DNA of 64,000 bases from positions 186,001 through 250,000 of the forward strand of contig NZ_CP018076.1 in the NCBI RefSeq assembly GCF_001886735.1, in the 5' to 3' direction. Within the stretch, counting starts at the first letter, position 1, and every line of letters begins with the position of its first letter. The notes beneath the pieces are model-generated. The model saw only the letters and a program-made list of their open reading frames with translations, made no database searches and was not told where the DNA came from. Of this stretch, positions 9,008 to 16,547 are shown in pieces. The translations under genes and the position numbers were made by a program. Origin of the DNA: Sulfitobacter alexandrii (GTDB taxonomy: Bacteria > Pseudomonadota > Alphaproteobacteria > Rhodobacterales > Rhodobacteraceae).

Positions 9008-9795
9008 CAAGCTCCGAAAACCGCGCTTTGGTGAAGGTCTTTCCCTATCGTCTGTCCGTTAAGGAAATTCGAATGCTGTCGGAAGATCAGCAAGCTCTAT
9101 TTGGGCTTGTAAACTACGCCGCGTCCGAATTGAACGCTCTTCAACGTGTCTATATTGGATTGTCGCACAGCGTAGTCTCCGAACCTTGGCTAGATGCAAC
9201 AATTCTTATTCAGAGAAATTCGATCTTAAGGGTTTGGTCGGCAAAGATCTTTGAGTTTTTTGATTGTATTGAACAGCTTGTGAATAAGAAAGGCCTAGAT
9301 GCAGTCGTTCGTAACTTAGTAGACGAAGCTGAAAGGGAACTTGTTCAACTACGTGCCGATGATGGATACGCTTTGGTTCGGAACGTCCGTCACGAAGCAA
9401 CTAACCACTTCTCTTTCAAGGCAGCAAAAAAGAATCTTCCGTATTTGGCTGATCATGCGGATTGTAATCTCTATCTGCACGAGCTTGATGGAAATTCTTA
9501 CTATCCGATGGGCGAAGAACTGATGTTCATTGCCCGTCTTAATAGGCATGGGGCAAACCTTTCGAGCAAAGAGGAAAAAGCTAAAGCACTGGATGACTGG
9601 ATGGAATGGAACTTCAAAGCAAACGCTTGGGTGCGAAAGTTCCATCTCGCCGTTTTCAAGAGGGTTCTGGATGGCCAAGTTCCAGATAGATTTGCGAGAG
9701 AAACTTGGAAATGGGTGGATCCAGTGTTGGTTGCTGATACGAGCCCACCCACGGCACCGTTGTTCCTTCGAAAGACCGCCCCATGCAGCGCCTGA
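9004..9795 (+). CDS. AT-rich inserted gene, unknown function, HEPN-like motif
   Basis: A 263-residue protein encoded in sequence visibly richer in A and T than anything else in the window, with codons such as ATT, AAT, TTG and AGA that its neighbours avoid. It begins at a GTG overlapping the ATPase stop and ends 13 bases inside the next gene, so it sits exactly between two genes that read as natural neighbours. The protein is helical and has no membrane segment. A helix beginning ELNALQRVY and a central RNVRHEATNH (126-135) fit the R-x4-6-H pattern of HEPN nucleases, but that pattern is short and can occur by chance. I do not recognise the family. Composition and position indicate horizontal acquisition. 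Confidence 0.7.
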   Translation: MTSSENRALVKVFPYRLSVKEIRMLSEDQQALFGLVNYAASELNALQRVYIGLSHSVVSEPWLDATILIQRNSILRVWSAKIFEFFDCIEQLVNKKGLDAVVRNLVDEAERELVQLRADDGYALVRNVRHEATNHFSFKAAKKNLPYLADHADCNLYLHELDGNSYYPMGEELMFIARLNRHGANLSSKEEKAKALDDWMEWNFKANAWVRKFHLAVFKRVLDGQVPDRFARETWKWVDPVLVADTSPPTAPLFLRKTAPCSA

Positions 9796-11138
9796 TCAAA
9801 CGCGGCCTCATGTTCGGCAACCTCTTCCACGTGGATTCGCCCGCGCTGGTCGACCGTTACAACCGTGCGCTGCAGCATCTGACCGGCAAGCGCACCACAG
9901 AAACTGATTTCCACATCGACATCTCCGGCTATTCCCCCGAAGTGGGCGACGAGCTGGGCGATCACCTCTATCTCAACCATGCGGGCGTGAACCGGCAGTT
10001 CATCCTGCTGAGCATGGAACAGCGGACAGCGCCCTTGTTGAATGCGAAATTCTCCACCTCGCGCGGCATTCTCCAGCAGTTCATTGCCGAGAACGAGGCG
10101 CAGCTCTTTGCCCTCACCGCCCGCGACGCGGTGGCGGGGGAGTTGGTGAACTCCGTCTTCGACGTGTCGGAGCCACGGCGGCTTTTCGACCTCAGACGCG
10201 TGAAGGTGGAGGCGGATACCACCGCGGGCACCGTGCGCGACGCGGAAAAGCTGGGGCAGATGGTCGAGCGGTTCAGGACCGAGAAAGACGGCTGGTACGA
10301 CGATGTGCTGATCGCGCAGATGATCGAACTGGCGGGCAAGACCGGGGATGTGGTGCGCAACCCGGTCAAGCTGCGCCAGATGTCATTTGACCAGCGGAAC
10401 TTCTGGACGGCGCATTTCGGCGGGCTTTACCTGTTTCAGGATCTGGATCATCCGGCGGTCGTGGCACCCTCTGGCAAGGATCATCTGGGCGATCTGCCGA
10501 TCAAATATGTCTTTGACGCCGACGACCGGAACCAGCTTGCCAAGTTTTTCGAATACAACGGCTTGACGGAAACGATTGTCGAGGCGCGGGGCATCAACTC
10601 GGCCGCGATCCTGCGGCAGAAGATGGATTTCATCCTGATCGACGCGGTGGCGGACGAGGGCGGCGACCTGACCGGCGCCACCCGCGCTGACATGCGGCGT
10701 CTGGCACGGGAGCATGCGGGCAAGCTGCCCGAAGAGTTTCACGCGCTGGGCGCGCTGGTGAACTGGGCCGAGAACGGCGGCAACTGGCCGCGCATCACCT
10801 CGGACCATCCGGCCTATTTCTATACCCTCCGCGCGAGCGATACCAAGGATGCGGAACTGGTGAACATGCTGCTGGCCGAACTGGCCCCCAAGGACGCGCG
10901 GCAGATGTTCATCTGCCACAAGGAACTGTTCTACAAGACCTATGCGCGCTGGCCGGAGGCGAAGAAGGCCTATGTTGCCGATTTCCTTGTGGCCGAGTAT
11001 CAGGTGGACAAGGCGGGCGCGCGGGCGGCGCTGTTCGGGCACGACGCCCCGATGGAGCCGCCGGCCCCCAGAAAACCCGACCCGGTGTCCGACCTGATCG
11101 CCCGCGTCGGTCCCTGGGGCGCGGTGAGGGAGAGATAG
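9783..11138 (+). CDS. uncharacterised 451-residue protein of the cluster
   Basis: A soluble protein without signal peptide or recognisable catalytic motif. The N-terminus (RLIKRGLMFGNLFHVDSP) is the kind of sequence I associate with a conserved, unnamed roseobacter family. The body alternates helical and mixed segments, and the C-terminal 30 residues, beginning APMEPPAPRKPDP, look disordered. Six or more Trp and many acidic/aromatic surface residues suggest a protein-interaction role. Its ATG lies inside the end of the AT-rich inserted gene; without that insertion it would follow the ATPase gene closely. It ends one base before the next start (TAGATG). Likely a core component of the cluster; function unknown. 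Confidence 0.7.
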   Translation: MQRLIKRGLMFGNLFHVDSPALVDRYNRALQHLTGKRTTETDFHIDISGYSPEVGDELGDHLYLNHAGVNRQFILLSMEQRTAPLLNAKFSTSRGILQQFIAENEAQLFALTARDAVAGELVNSVFDVSEPRRLFDLRRVKVEADTTAGTVRDAEKLGQMVERFRTEKDGWYDDVLIAQMIELAGKTGDVVRNPVKLRQMSFDQRNFWTAHFGGLYLFQDLDHPAVVAPSGKDHLGDLPIKYVFDADDRNQLAKFFEYNGLTETIVEARGINSAAILRQKMDFILIDAVADEGGDLTGATRADMRRLAREHAGKLPEEFHALGALVNWAENGGNWPRITSDHPAYFYTLRASDTKDAELVNMLLAELAPKDARQMFICHKELFYKTYARWPEAKKAYVADFLVAEYQVDKAGARAALFGHDAPMEPPAPRKPDPVSDLIARVGPWGAVRER

Positions 11139-11405
11139 ATGTTTGCACTGGCGCGTCTCGTGGTCTTCGGCTTCGTCGTCCTCACGGTGATCTACGTGTG
11201 TCTCTCGTACTATTCGCGGAGCGTTCGGCGCGCCAAGCTGCGCAAGAAATGGTACGACGGCAAGCAGTTGGTGGACCGTGAGACGTTTGTGCAGCGCGGT
11301 CTTGAACGCTATGACGGCTCCATCCGGCGCAAGCTGATCCTTGGCGTCTACATCGTGCCCGTCGTGGTGGTCGGCGCGATCATCTATCTGACCAATTTTT
11401 CCTGA
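11139..11405 (+). CDS. small membrane protein of the uncharacterised cluster
   Basis: An 88-residue protein with an N-terminal hydrophobic helix (LVVFGFVVLTVIYVCL, about 7-22), a basic central stretch (RSVRRAKLRKKWYDGK) and a C-terminal helix (LGVYIVPVVVVGAIIYL, about 69-85). The central loop is strongly positive, so it should face the cytoplasm with both termini outside. It directly abuts the preceding stop and is followed after 11 bases by the DUF1523 gene. No family recognised. Confidence 0.7.
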   Translation: MFALARLVVFGFVVLTVIYVCLSYYSRSVRRAKLRKKWYDGKQLVDRETFVQRGLERYDGSIRRKLILGVYIVPVVVVGAIIYLTNFS

Positions 11406-11416
11406 GAGGGGCCAAC

Positions 11417-12046
11417 ATGGCGATTATCAAGTGGATTTTCTGGATCACCATCTGGGTGCTGGTGGCGGCCTTCTTTCACTACACCTTGCCGCAGGTCGAT
11501 ATCGTGCGGATCACGGACACCTACGAAAAACGTGTCGATCCGGGCGAGAATTCGCTTTTCTGGGCGCAGGCCGATGTCGGCACGGACGGGACGCTGGCGA
11601 ACCGGGACGTCTTCTTCATCCAGACCCGGCGTGCCAAGGGCGACGTCATGGTCTATCGCAACGAGGACACCGGCTGGGGTTGGCCGCCCTATTTCAAGTT
11701 CGACACGTCCAACCTGCAGGCAGAGGCGGCGGACGCGAAATCGACGGAGGCTTCTCCGGAGTGGTACGCGATCAAGCACTACGGCTGGCGCAACGAATTC
11801 CTCACCACGTTTCCCAACGCCATCTCCATCCGCCGGGTAGAGGGGCCGGACGCATCCAAGGGGATCCCTTGGATGAACATCATCATCATCACGCTGTTCC
11901 TGGCGATCGTCTATGCCATCTGGGTGCGGTGGCGGCGGTTCCGTCGTGCGCGGATCGACCCGACGTTGGAGGCGATCGAGGATGATCTCTACCAGAAGCG
12001 GCAGGGAGTCTCGCGCTGGTTCGAGAAACGGCGCGCGCCCAAGTAG
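11417..12046 (+). CDS. DUF1523 family membrane protein, last gene of the cluster
   Basis: A 209-residue protein recognisable as DUF1523 from the N-terminal helix followed by HYTLPQVDIVRITDTYEKR, the central MVYRNEDTGWGWPPYFKFDT and the C-terminal helix followed by RWRRFRRARIDP. Two membrane segments (about 4-22 and 157-176) flank a domain of about 130 residues that should be periplasmic. The function of the family is unknown. A GAGAGGGGCC ribosome site precedes ATG at 11417. As the terminal gene before a strong terminator it probably belongs to the same transcript as the AAA+ ATPase, making the cluster a mixed cytoplasmic and membrane system. Confidence 0.82.
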   Translation: MAIIKWIFWITIWVLVAAFFHYTLPQVDIVRITDTYEKRVDPGENSLFWAQADVGTDGTLANRDVFFIQTRRAKGDVMVYRNEDTGWGWPPYFKFDTSNLQAEAADAKSTEASPEWYAIKHYGWRNEFLTTFPNAISIRRVEGPDASKGIPWMNIIIITLFLAIVYAIWVRWRRFRRARIDPTLEAIEDDLYQKRQGVSRWFEKRRAPK

Positions 12047-12090
12047 GCCGCGGACCCGGCAAGGTCCGGCGCGCCCGAGACCGGCAACCG

Positions 12091-12125
12091 GCCCCGCCGC
12101 GCACATGCGCCGCGGGGCTTTTCTT
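12091..12125 (+). terminator. rho-independent terminator closing the uncharacterised cluster
   Basis: GCCCCGC (12091-12097) pairs with GCGGGGC (12112-12118), and inside it GCGC (12099-12102) pairs with GCGC (12107-12110) around an ACAT loop, with one C-C mismatch. A TTTTCTTTG tract follows. It lies 45 bases after the DUF1523 stop. Confidence 0.85.
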
Positions 12126-12146
12126 TGCCTGTTTGCGAAGAGGGCC

Positions 12147-12189
12147 TTGCAAGCTCGGAACTAGTCGCCATATAACATCCAAGTGGATG
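12147..12189 (+). promoter_or_regulatory. promoter and dyad upstream of the ribbon-helix-helix gene
   Basis: TTGCAA (12147-12152) and TATAAC (12171-12176) with an 18-base spacer make a good sigma-70 promoter. A perfect inverted repeat CATCC (12176-12180) / GGATG (12185-12189) begins at the end of the -10 box, the right place for a repressor to block transcription. Autoregulation by the RHH protein is inferred. Confidence 0.5.
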
Positions 12190-12202
12190 GTAAGGGGAAG
12201 AG

Positions 12203-12607
12203 ATGCCAAAGCAGGTCAAGTCCGTCGACACCGAGAAGATCACGATCAACCTTGGGTACGTGGACCTGGGGCGCATCGACCTGCTGGTGCAGGAAGGGTT
12301 CTACACCAACCGCACCGATTTCATCCGCGCCGCGATCCGCGCGCAACTGGGCGAACACACCACCGAGGTGGGCGCCCTGATCGAGCGGCGGACACTGGAC
12401 ATCGGTCTGCGCGATTTCACCCGCGCGGATCTCGAAGCGGCCCGCGACGCGGGCGAGCTGTTGCACATCAAGGTCGTGGGACTGGCCCGTCTGGCCCCCG
12501 ACATCACGCCCGACCTGGCACTTGCCACGATCGGCTCCATCACGGTGCTGGGCGCCCTTCAGGCCCCGGCAGAGATCAAATCAGCCTTGAAAGACCGGAT
12601 CGAATAG
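12203..12607 (+). CDS. CopG/ribbon-helix-helix type transcriptional regulator
   Basis: A 134-residue cytoplasmic protein. Residues about 11-50 resemble a ribbon-helix-helix DNA-binding domain: a short beta strand (EKITINLGYV), then helices with the NRTDFIRAAIRAQL signature typical of CopG/NikR-like proteins. Such proteins bind DNA as dimers at short inverted repeats, and one lies just upstream (12176-12189). The C-terminal 80 residues include a TIGSITVLGALQAP segment that may oligomerise or sense a ligand. A strong AAGGGG ribosome site precedes ATG. It is followed after 26 bases by a PHB-depolymerase-type esterase and may regulate that operon. Confidence 0.75.
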   Translation: MPKQVKSVDTEKITINLGYVDLGRIDLLVQEGFYTNRTDFIRAAIRAQLGEHTTEVGALIERRTLDIGLRDFTRADLEAARDAGELLHIKVVGLARLAPDITPDLALATIGSITVLGALQAPAEIKSALKDRIE

Positions 12608-12633
12608 TCCGGCACACCCGGTAAGGAAACCAC

Positions 12634-13689
12634 ATGAACGACGATTTCGCGACGGCCATGCGCCGGTCGCTTGCCTTGACGCGCGCCGGTGACCCCGGTG
12701 CGGCGACCCGCGCGATACAGGAACATCTGAACGGCGGCACCATGCCAGCGGCGACCGCTACACGCACGCTCCGCACCCGCGCGCCGCTGGGCGACGTGCT
12801 CAAGGGTCTGGCGGGCAAGGTCAACGGCATGCCGCAGCCGTCCGCCGTGTCGGTGCCGCTTGCCCCCGGCGCGACCTTCGAGCCGCGCCAGTACAGCGGC
12901 CCCCACGGCGCGCGGTCCTACCACCTTTACGTGCCGTCCTGCGACAAGGCCCACCTGCGCGGACTGATCGTGATGCTTCACGGCTGCACGCAGAACGCGC
13001 AGGATTTCGCGGCCGGTACGGGCATGAACGCCCATGCGGAGCGCAACAACATGCTGGTCGCCTATCCCGAGCAGACGCAGGGCCACAACGCGCAGCGTTG
13101 CTGGAACTGGTTCGAGCCGGGCCACCAGTCCGCCGCGTCGGGTGAACCCGCGCTGCTGGCGGGTCTCGCGACGGAGCTGGTCCGCGACTTTGGCCTGCCT
13201 GCAGGCTGCACCTTTGCGGCGGGGCTGTCGGCCGGCGGGGCGATGGCGGCGATCCTCGGTGCGACGCTTCCGGACGTGTTTCGCGCCGTGGGCGTGCATT
13301 CGGGTCTGGCCCCCGGTGCCGCGCGCGACGTGATGTCGGCCTTCGCCGCGATGCGCGGCGACGACACCGCGCGCAACCTGTCGCTGCCGTGTGCCGCGAT
13401 CGTTTTTCACGGTGCAGGCGACACGACGGTCGCACCGGTCAACGCCAGCCGCCTGACAGGCACCCTGTCGGACGCGCGGCGGACGACCGGCACCGCGGGG
13501 GGCCGCGGCTATAGCGTGACCAGCGGCAAGACGGGCGAAGGCCACCCGATGGAGCTGTGGATGGTCGAGCGGACGGGCCACGCGTGGTCCGGCGGGTCGC
13601 GGCAGGGCAGCTACGCCGACCCCGCAGGGCCCGATGCCTCCGCCGAGATGATGCGTTTCTTCAACATGATGATCGAGAGCGACAAATGA
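12634..13689 (+). CDS. PHB depolymerase family esterase
   Basis: A 351-residue alpha/beta-hydrolase of the esterase-PHB-depolymerase family, which cleaves polyhydroxyalkanoate or other hydrophobic polyester or ester substrates. It shows the oxyanion motif MLHGCTQNAQDFA (from 114), the lipase box GLSAGG with Ser199, a likely catalytic Asp in HGAGDTTV (about 272) and His in TGHAWSGG (about 321). No classical signal peptide is visible; the first 85 residues are low-complexity linker-like sequence, so it may act on intracellular granules or leave by another route. It overlaps the following C45-type gene by ATGA, and follows the RHH gene after 26 bases. Confidence 0.85.
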   Translation: MNDDFATAMRRSLALTRAGDPGAATRAIQEHLNGGTMPAATATRTLRTRAPLGDVLKGLAGKVNGMPQPSAVSVPLAPGATFEPRQYSGPHGARSYHLYVPSCDKAHLRGLIVMLHGCTQNAQDFAAGTGMNAHAERNNMLVAYPEQTQGHNAQRCWNWFEPGHQSAASGEPALLAGLATELVRDFGLPAGCTFAAGLSAGGAMAAILGATLPDVFRAVGVHSGLAPGAARDVMSAFAAMRGDDTARNLSLPCAAIVFHGAGDTTVAPVNASRLTGTLSDARRTTGTAGGRGYSVTSGKTGEGHPMELWMVERTGHAWSGGSRQGSYADPAGPDASAEMMRFFNMMIESDK

Positions 13690-14834
13690 CACATTCCCTG
13701 ACATTCGATGCGATTTCCGAAGACGAGAGCGGCCCCAAGTGGTTGGCCCGCTGGCAGCGAAGCTGGCCTGCCTACGAGGCCTGGTTCACGGCCCGGGGCG
13801 GTGACGCCGGCCCCGACCGTGCCGCCTGCGAGGCCGCCTTGGCGGAACATATGCCGGAACTGCTCGACACCCATGCCAAACTGACGCGCCTGACCGGCGG
13901 CAGCGACCGCGCGGCGCGGTTCCTGTCGGCGTGGTGCCCGCCCAGCTACCTCGGGGGCTGCTCTCTGCTGGCCGCCGCCGACGCGCAAAGCGTGCGGCTG
14001 GTCCGCAACTACGACCTTTCGCCCGACCTGAACGAGGGCCTGCTGCTGCGCAGCGCATGGACCGGCACACCGGTGATGGGCATGGTGGAATTCCTCTGGG
14101 GCCTGTCGGACGGCATCAACGGCCACGGCCTGTCGGTGGCACTGGCCTACGGTGGTGGCTCAGAGACGGGCCGGGGTTTCGGGATCTGCCTGATCCTGCG
14201 CTACGTGCTGGAGACCTGCCGCGACGTGCCGGAGGCGCAGGCGGTGCTGGATCGCATTCCGTCCCACATGGGCTACAACCTCGTGCTGGCGGACAGGGCA
14301 GGCCGGACCGCCTCGGTCGAGATGCTGCCCGGTGGCGGGACGCGGCACATGCCCAGACCGCTGGCCACGAACCACCAGCATGGTACCACCGCGCCGGAGC
14401 GGCCCGCCTTTACCAGGACGCGGGAACGGTACGACCATCTCGAGACGTTGGTGGGCGACAGGGCCGAACCCATCGGCCTCGCAAAGCGCTTCATGGAAAG
14501 CCCGCTGTTCCAGGACAACTACGGTCAGGGCTTCGGCACCCTGTTCACGGCGGAATACGACCCCCGCGCGGGCGGCCTGACGCTCCACTGGCCCACGGAC
14601 AAGTGGCACCAGACGCTCGATGCGTTAGAGGAAGGGTCACGCACGGTCATCTACGACGCGAGCACGCGGGCAGCGCAGGACTGGGTCGACGCGATCAGAC
14701 CCTGGATCGGCGCAGCAGCGGACATGCTTGCGGCGAAGGACGGCACGGTGGACTGGGTGGCGTTCGGGATGCAATGTGCGCAGGCCTACGGCGGCGGCTA
14801 CATCCCCGCGGATCCGAGCAAGGACGCGGCCTAG
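13686..14834 (+). CDS. C45-type N-terminal-nucleophile acyltransferase/amidohydrolase
   Basis: A 382-residue protein resembling peptidase family C45 / acyl-CoA:6-aminopenicillanate acyltransferase proteins. The key segment is YLGGCSLLA with Cys92 as the predicted processing site and nucleophile, followed by RNYDLSPD (107-114); the ATNHQH segment supplies the conserved Asn/His region. These enzymes self-cleave before the Cys and then act on linear amide bonds. Here 91 residues would precede the new N-terminus, longer than in classical members. It is translated by an ATGA overlap with the esterase. The gene shares the CTAG stop sequence with the opposing GT14 gene. The substrate is unknown; joint expression with an esterase suggests acyl-ester or acyl-amide turnover. 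Confidence 0.75.
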   Translation: MTHSLTFDAISEDESGPKWLARWQRSWPAYEAWFTARGGDAGPDRAACEAALAEHMPELLDTHAKLTRLTGGSDRAARFLSAWCPPSYLGGCSLLAAADAQSVRLVRNYDLSPDLNEGLLLRSAWTGTPVMGMVEFLWGLSDGINGHGLSVALAYGGGSETGRGFGICLILRYVLETCRDVPEAQAVLDRIPSHMGYNLVLADRAGRTASVEMLPGGGTRHMPRPLATNHQHGTTAPERPAFTRTRERYDHLETLVGDRAEPIGLAKRFMESPLFQDNYGQGFGTLFTAEYDPRAGGLTLHWPTDKWHQTLDALEEGSRTVIYDASTRAAQDWVDAIRPWIGAAADMLAAKDGTVDWVAFGMQCAQAYGGGYIPADPSKDAA

Positions 14835-16408
14835 TCGGCGAAGAGGTAGGCCGTTTCCGCGATCTGCTGCGCTTTCTCAGCCGGGATGTTGAGAAAGCGC
14901 CCAAGCACGGCGGCATTCTCTTCCTCGCTGCTGGCCTCCCGCATGCGATTCAGGAACTCGAACTGCGCGTCCCTGATGCGGTCGCTTTCGTGGACCATGT
15001 TGTTCCGGATGGTGGGCAGCAACCGTTCCAGCGTGTCCTGCGAGGTCTGTTCCCCGGCAAGACCGACCCGCATGGCATGGCCGATCAGGTAGTCGTCCGA
15101 GAATTGGCATTCGATCTCGAGAATGCGGGTCACCGACCGGTCCGAGGCAAAGTCGTTCAGCAGCTCGATGTTGCCGGGGTCCATGCAGACGATCAGGCGA
15201 TCCGTCTCGAAGTAATCGAACAGCATGCGCATCAGCGCACGGCGATGGCGGTGGCGTTTCTCCAGGGTGTTCTGGATGCCCCCGAGATCCGGCAGCGGCG
15301 TGTCCTCTTCGTTGAACAGGTACTCGATCGCCGGCACGTTCGTGACTTGGCGGATGCGGTCCAGCACGCGCTTTGCCACGTGCCATTTCTTGCAGACGAC
15401 GATCAGCAGTTCGCGTTCGCGCCCCAGCGTGCTTTCGGTTTCCCAGAAACGGGTCGCGAACCGCCTGCCGATCCTGCCGCGTCCGGACAGGAACTTGAAC
15501 AGGCTCCGACCCTCGTTGCTGATCTGGAACTGGACACCCTCCGCGGCATAGAGAAGCCCCAGCCGACGCTTCAGATCCTTGGCCTCGGGGCTGATCTTGC
15601 GGGCAAAGAGATAATCCTGGCTCAACAGAAGTTCGTAGTGGTCGTTGTAGAAGTTTACCGGCATCCCGTAGTCCGTGAACATCAGGAATGTCAGGGTCCG
15701 GCAGCGGATCTCGACCTCCGGCACCAGGTGACGCACGAGCGTCTGGAAAAACGTCTCGTCGGGAATCCAGGTGGTGCGGAAGAACCGGACGACATCCCGG
15801 CGCTTCTTCACGAATTCCAGCAACCATTCCACGGTCCGGCGGCGCAGGCACCACCATTGGCTGCCGATCATGATCTGAAGATCGGAAGGAATGTTCCGGG
15901 TGATCCCGAGGCGTTTCTGCGCTTCGTACATCCAGTAGAAGCGTTTCTTCTGCGTGCGTTCGTTGAACCAGTGACGGTAGATCAGCCTCTCTTCCCGCCA
16001 GCCCGTCTTGATCCAGTCACTCTGGAAGTAGTCGAAGCTTTCGATGAAGTCCGCGTCGTGGTCGTCGAGGAACCTGTGGGTATATTCCGCCGACTTGATC
16101 GCCATGCAATCGCCGGACAGCATGTAGAAATGGGTCGCACGGGGAAAGCTGTCCACCGCGGCGGTCAGGGCGTTCAGCGTGGCCTGGACCAGGGACCATT
16201 CACCCCAACCGCATTTCACGCGCTTTTTCGCAAAGGTAACGTTCGGGTTGTCTTTCAGCGCCGCGCGGATCTGCTGGTATTGCGCGGGCTTGGCCCGTGC
16301 GTCGAAGTGGATGGACATGTAGTCGCCCACGGCGGTCAGTCGCTCGGCCTGCCGGATGATCGCAAGCGGATCCTTGTGACATAGCAGTATGTAGGCGATT
16401 TTGGCCAC
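14831..16408 (-). CDS. GT14 family beta-1,6-N-acetylglucosaminyltransferase-like protein (DUF5928 type)
   Basis: A 525-residue two-part protein. The N-terminal half resembles GT14 core-2/I-branching and xylosyltransferase-type enzymes: KIAYILLCHKDP start, YMSIHFDARA, FYMLSGDCMAIKS, then WCLRRRTVEWLLEF and WIPDETFFQT, with Glu/Asp residues of the PDETF motif likely catalytic. The C-terminal part (about 300 on) is the extra domain seen on roseobacter homologues and contains a nucleotide-binding-like LLIVVCKKWHVAKRVLDR. GTG at 16408 is chosen because the family begins at AKIAYILLC; an in-frame ATG at 16468 would add 20 residues but has no ribosome site. Divergent from the sulfotransferase at 16548, which suggests a common glycan pathway. 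Confidence 0.78.
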   Translation of the reverse strand: MAKIAYILLCHKDPLAIIRQAERLTAVGDYMSIHFDARAKPAQYQQIRAALKDNPNVTFAKKRVKCGWGEWSLVQATLNALTAAVDSFPRATHFYMLSGDCMAIKSAEYTHRFLDDHDADFIESFDYFQSDWIKTGWREERLIYRHWFNERTQKKRFYWMYEAQKRLGITRNIPSDLQIMIGSQWWCLRRRTVEWLLEFVKKRRDVVRFFRTTWIPDETFFQTLVRHLVPEVEIRCRTLTFLMFTDYGMPVNFYNDHYELLLSQDYLFARKISPEAKDLKRRLGLLYAAEGVQFQISNEGRSLFKFLSGRGRIGRRFATRFWETESTLGRERELLIVVCKKWHVAKRVLDRIRQVTNVPAIEYLFNEEDTPLPDLGGIQNTLEKRHRHRRALMRMLFDYFETDRLIVCMDPGNIELLNDFASDRSVTRILEIECQFSDDYLIGHAMRVGLAGEQTSQDTLERLLPTIRNNMVHESDRIRDAQFEFLNRMREASSEEENAAVLGRFLNIPAEKAQQIAETAYLFAD

Positions 16409-16476
16409 GGCGGAAACGAACTGCCCCTTTACCTTGTTTTGTTTACTTAGATAATGATGAAGCAACATTGAATAAA

Positions 16477-16517
16477 CCGCATTTTTGCGGCAGCTCTGAA
16501 CTGTTGCTGAAAACAGT
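16477..16517. promoter_or_regulatory. AT-rich divergent control region with two short hairpins
   Basis: Between the GT14 and sulfotransferase genes lie CCGCA-TTTT-TGCGG (16477-16490) and ACTGTT-N6-AACAGT (16500-16517). The surrounding DNA is more AT-rich than the flanking genes and must hold both divergent promoters. No T-tract follows, so these are more likely operators or leader structures than terminators. Confidence 0.35.
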
Positions 16518-16547
16518 CATGACGGATCGAGTGAGAGGCAGGAAGAT

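Noticed and set aside
9004..9795. Insertion sequence as origin of the AT-rich gene
   Set aside because: No transposase motifs, terminal repeats or target-site duplication are visible at the borders; it looks like a single transferred gene.
13931..16384. 817-codon open frame on the plus strand
   Set aside because: It runs over two real genes on both strands; its protein is Arg/Gly/His-rich and lacks motifs, as GC-rich shadows do, while the GT14 and C45-type genes account for the DNA.
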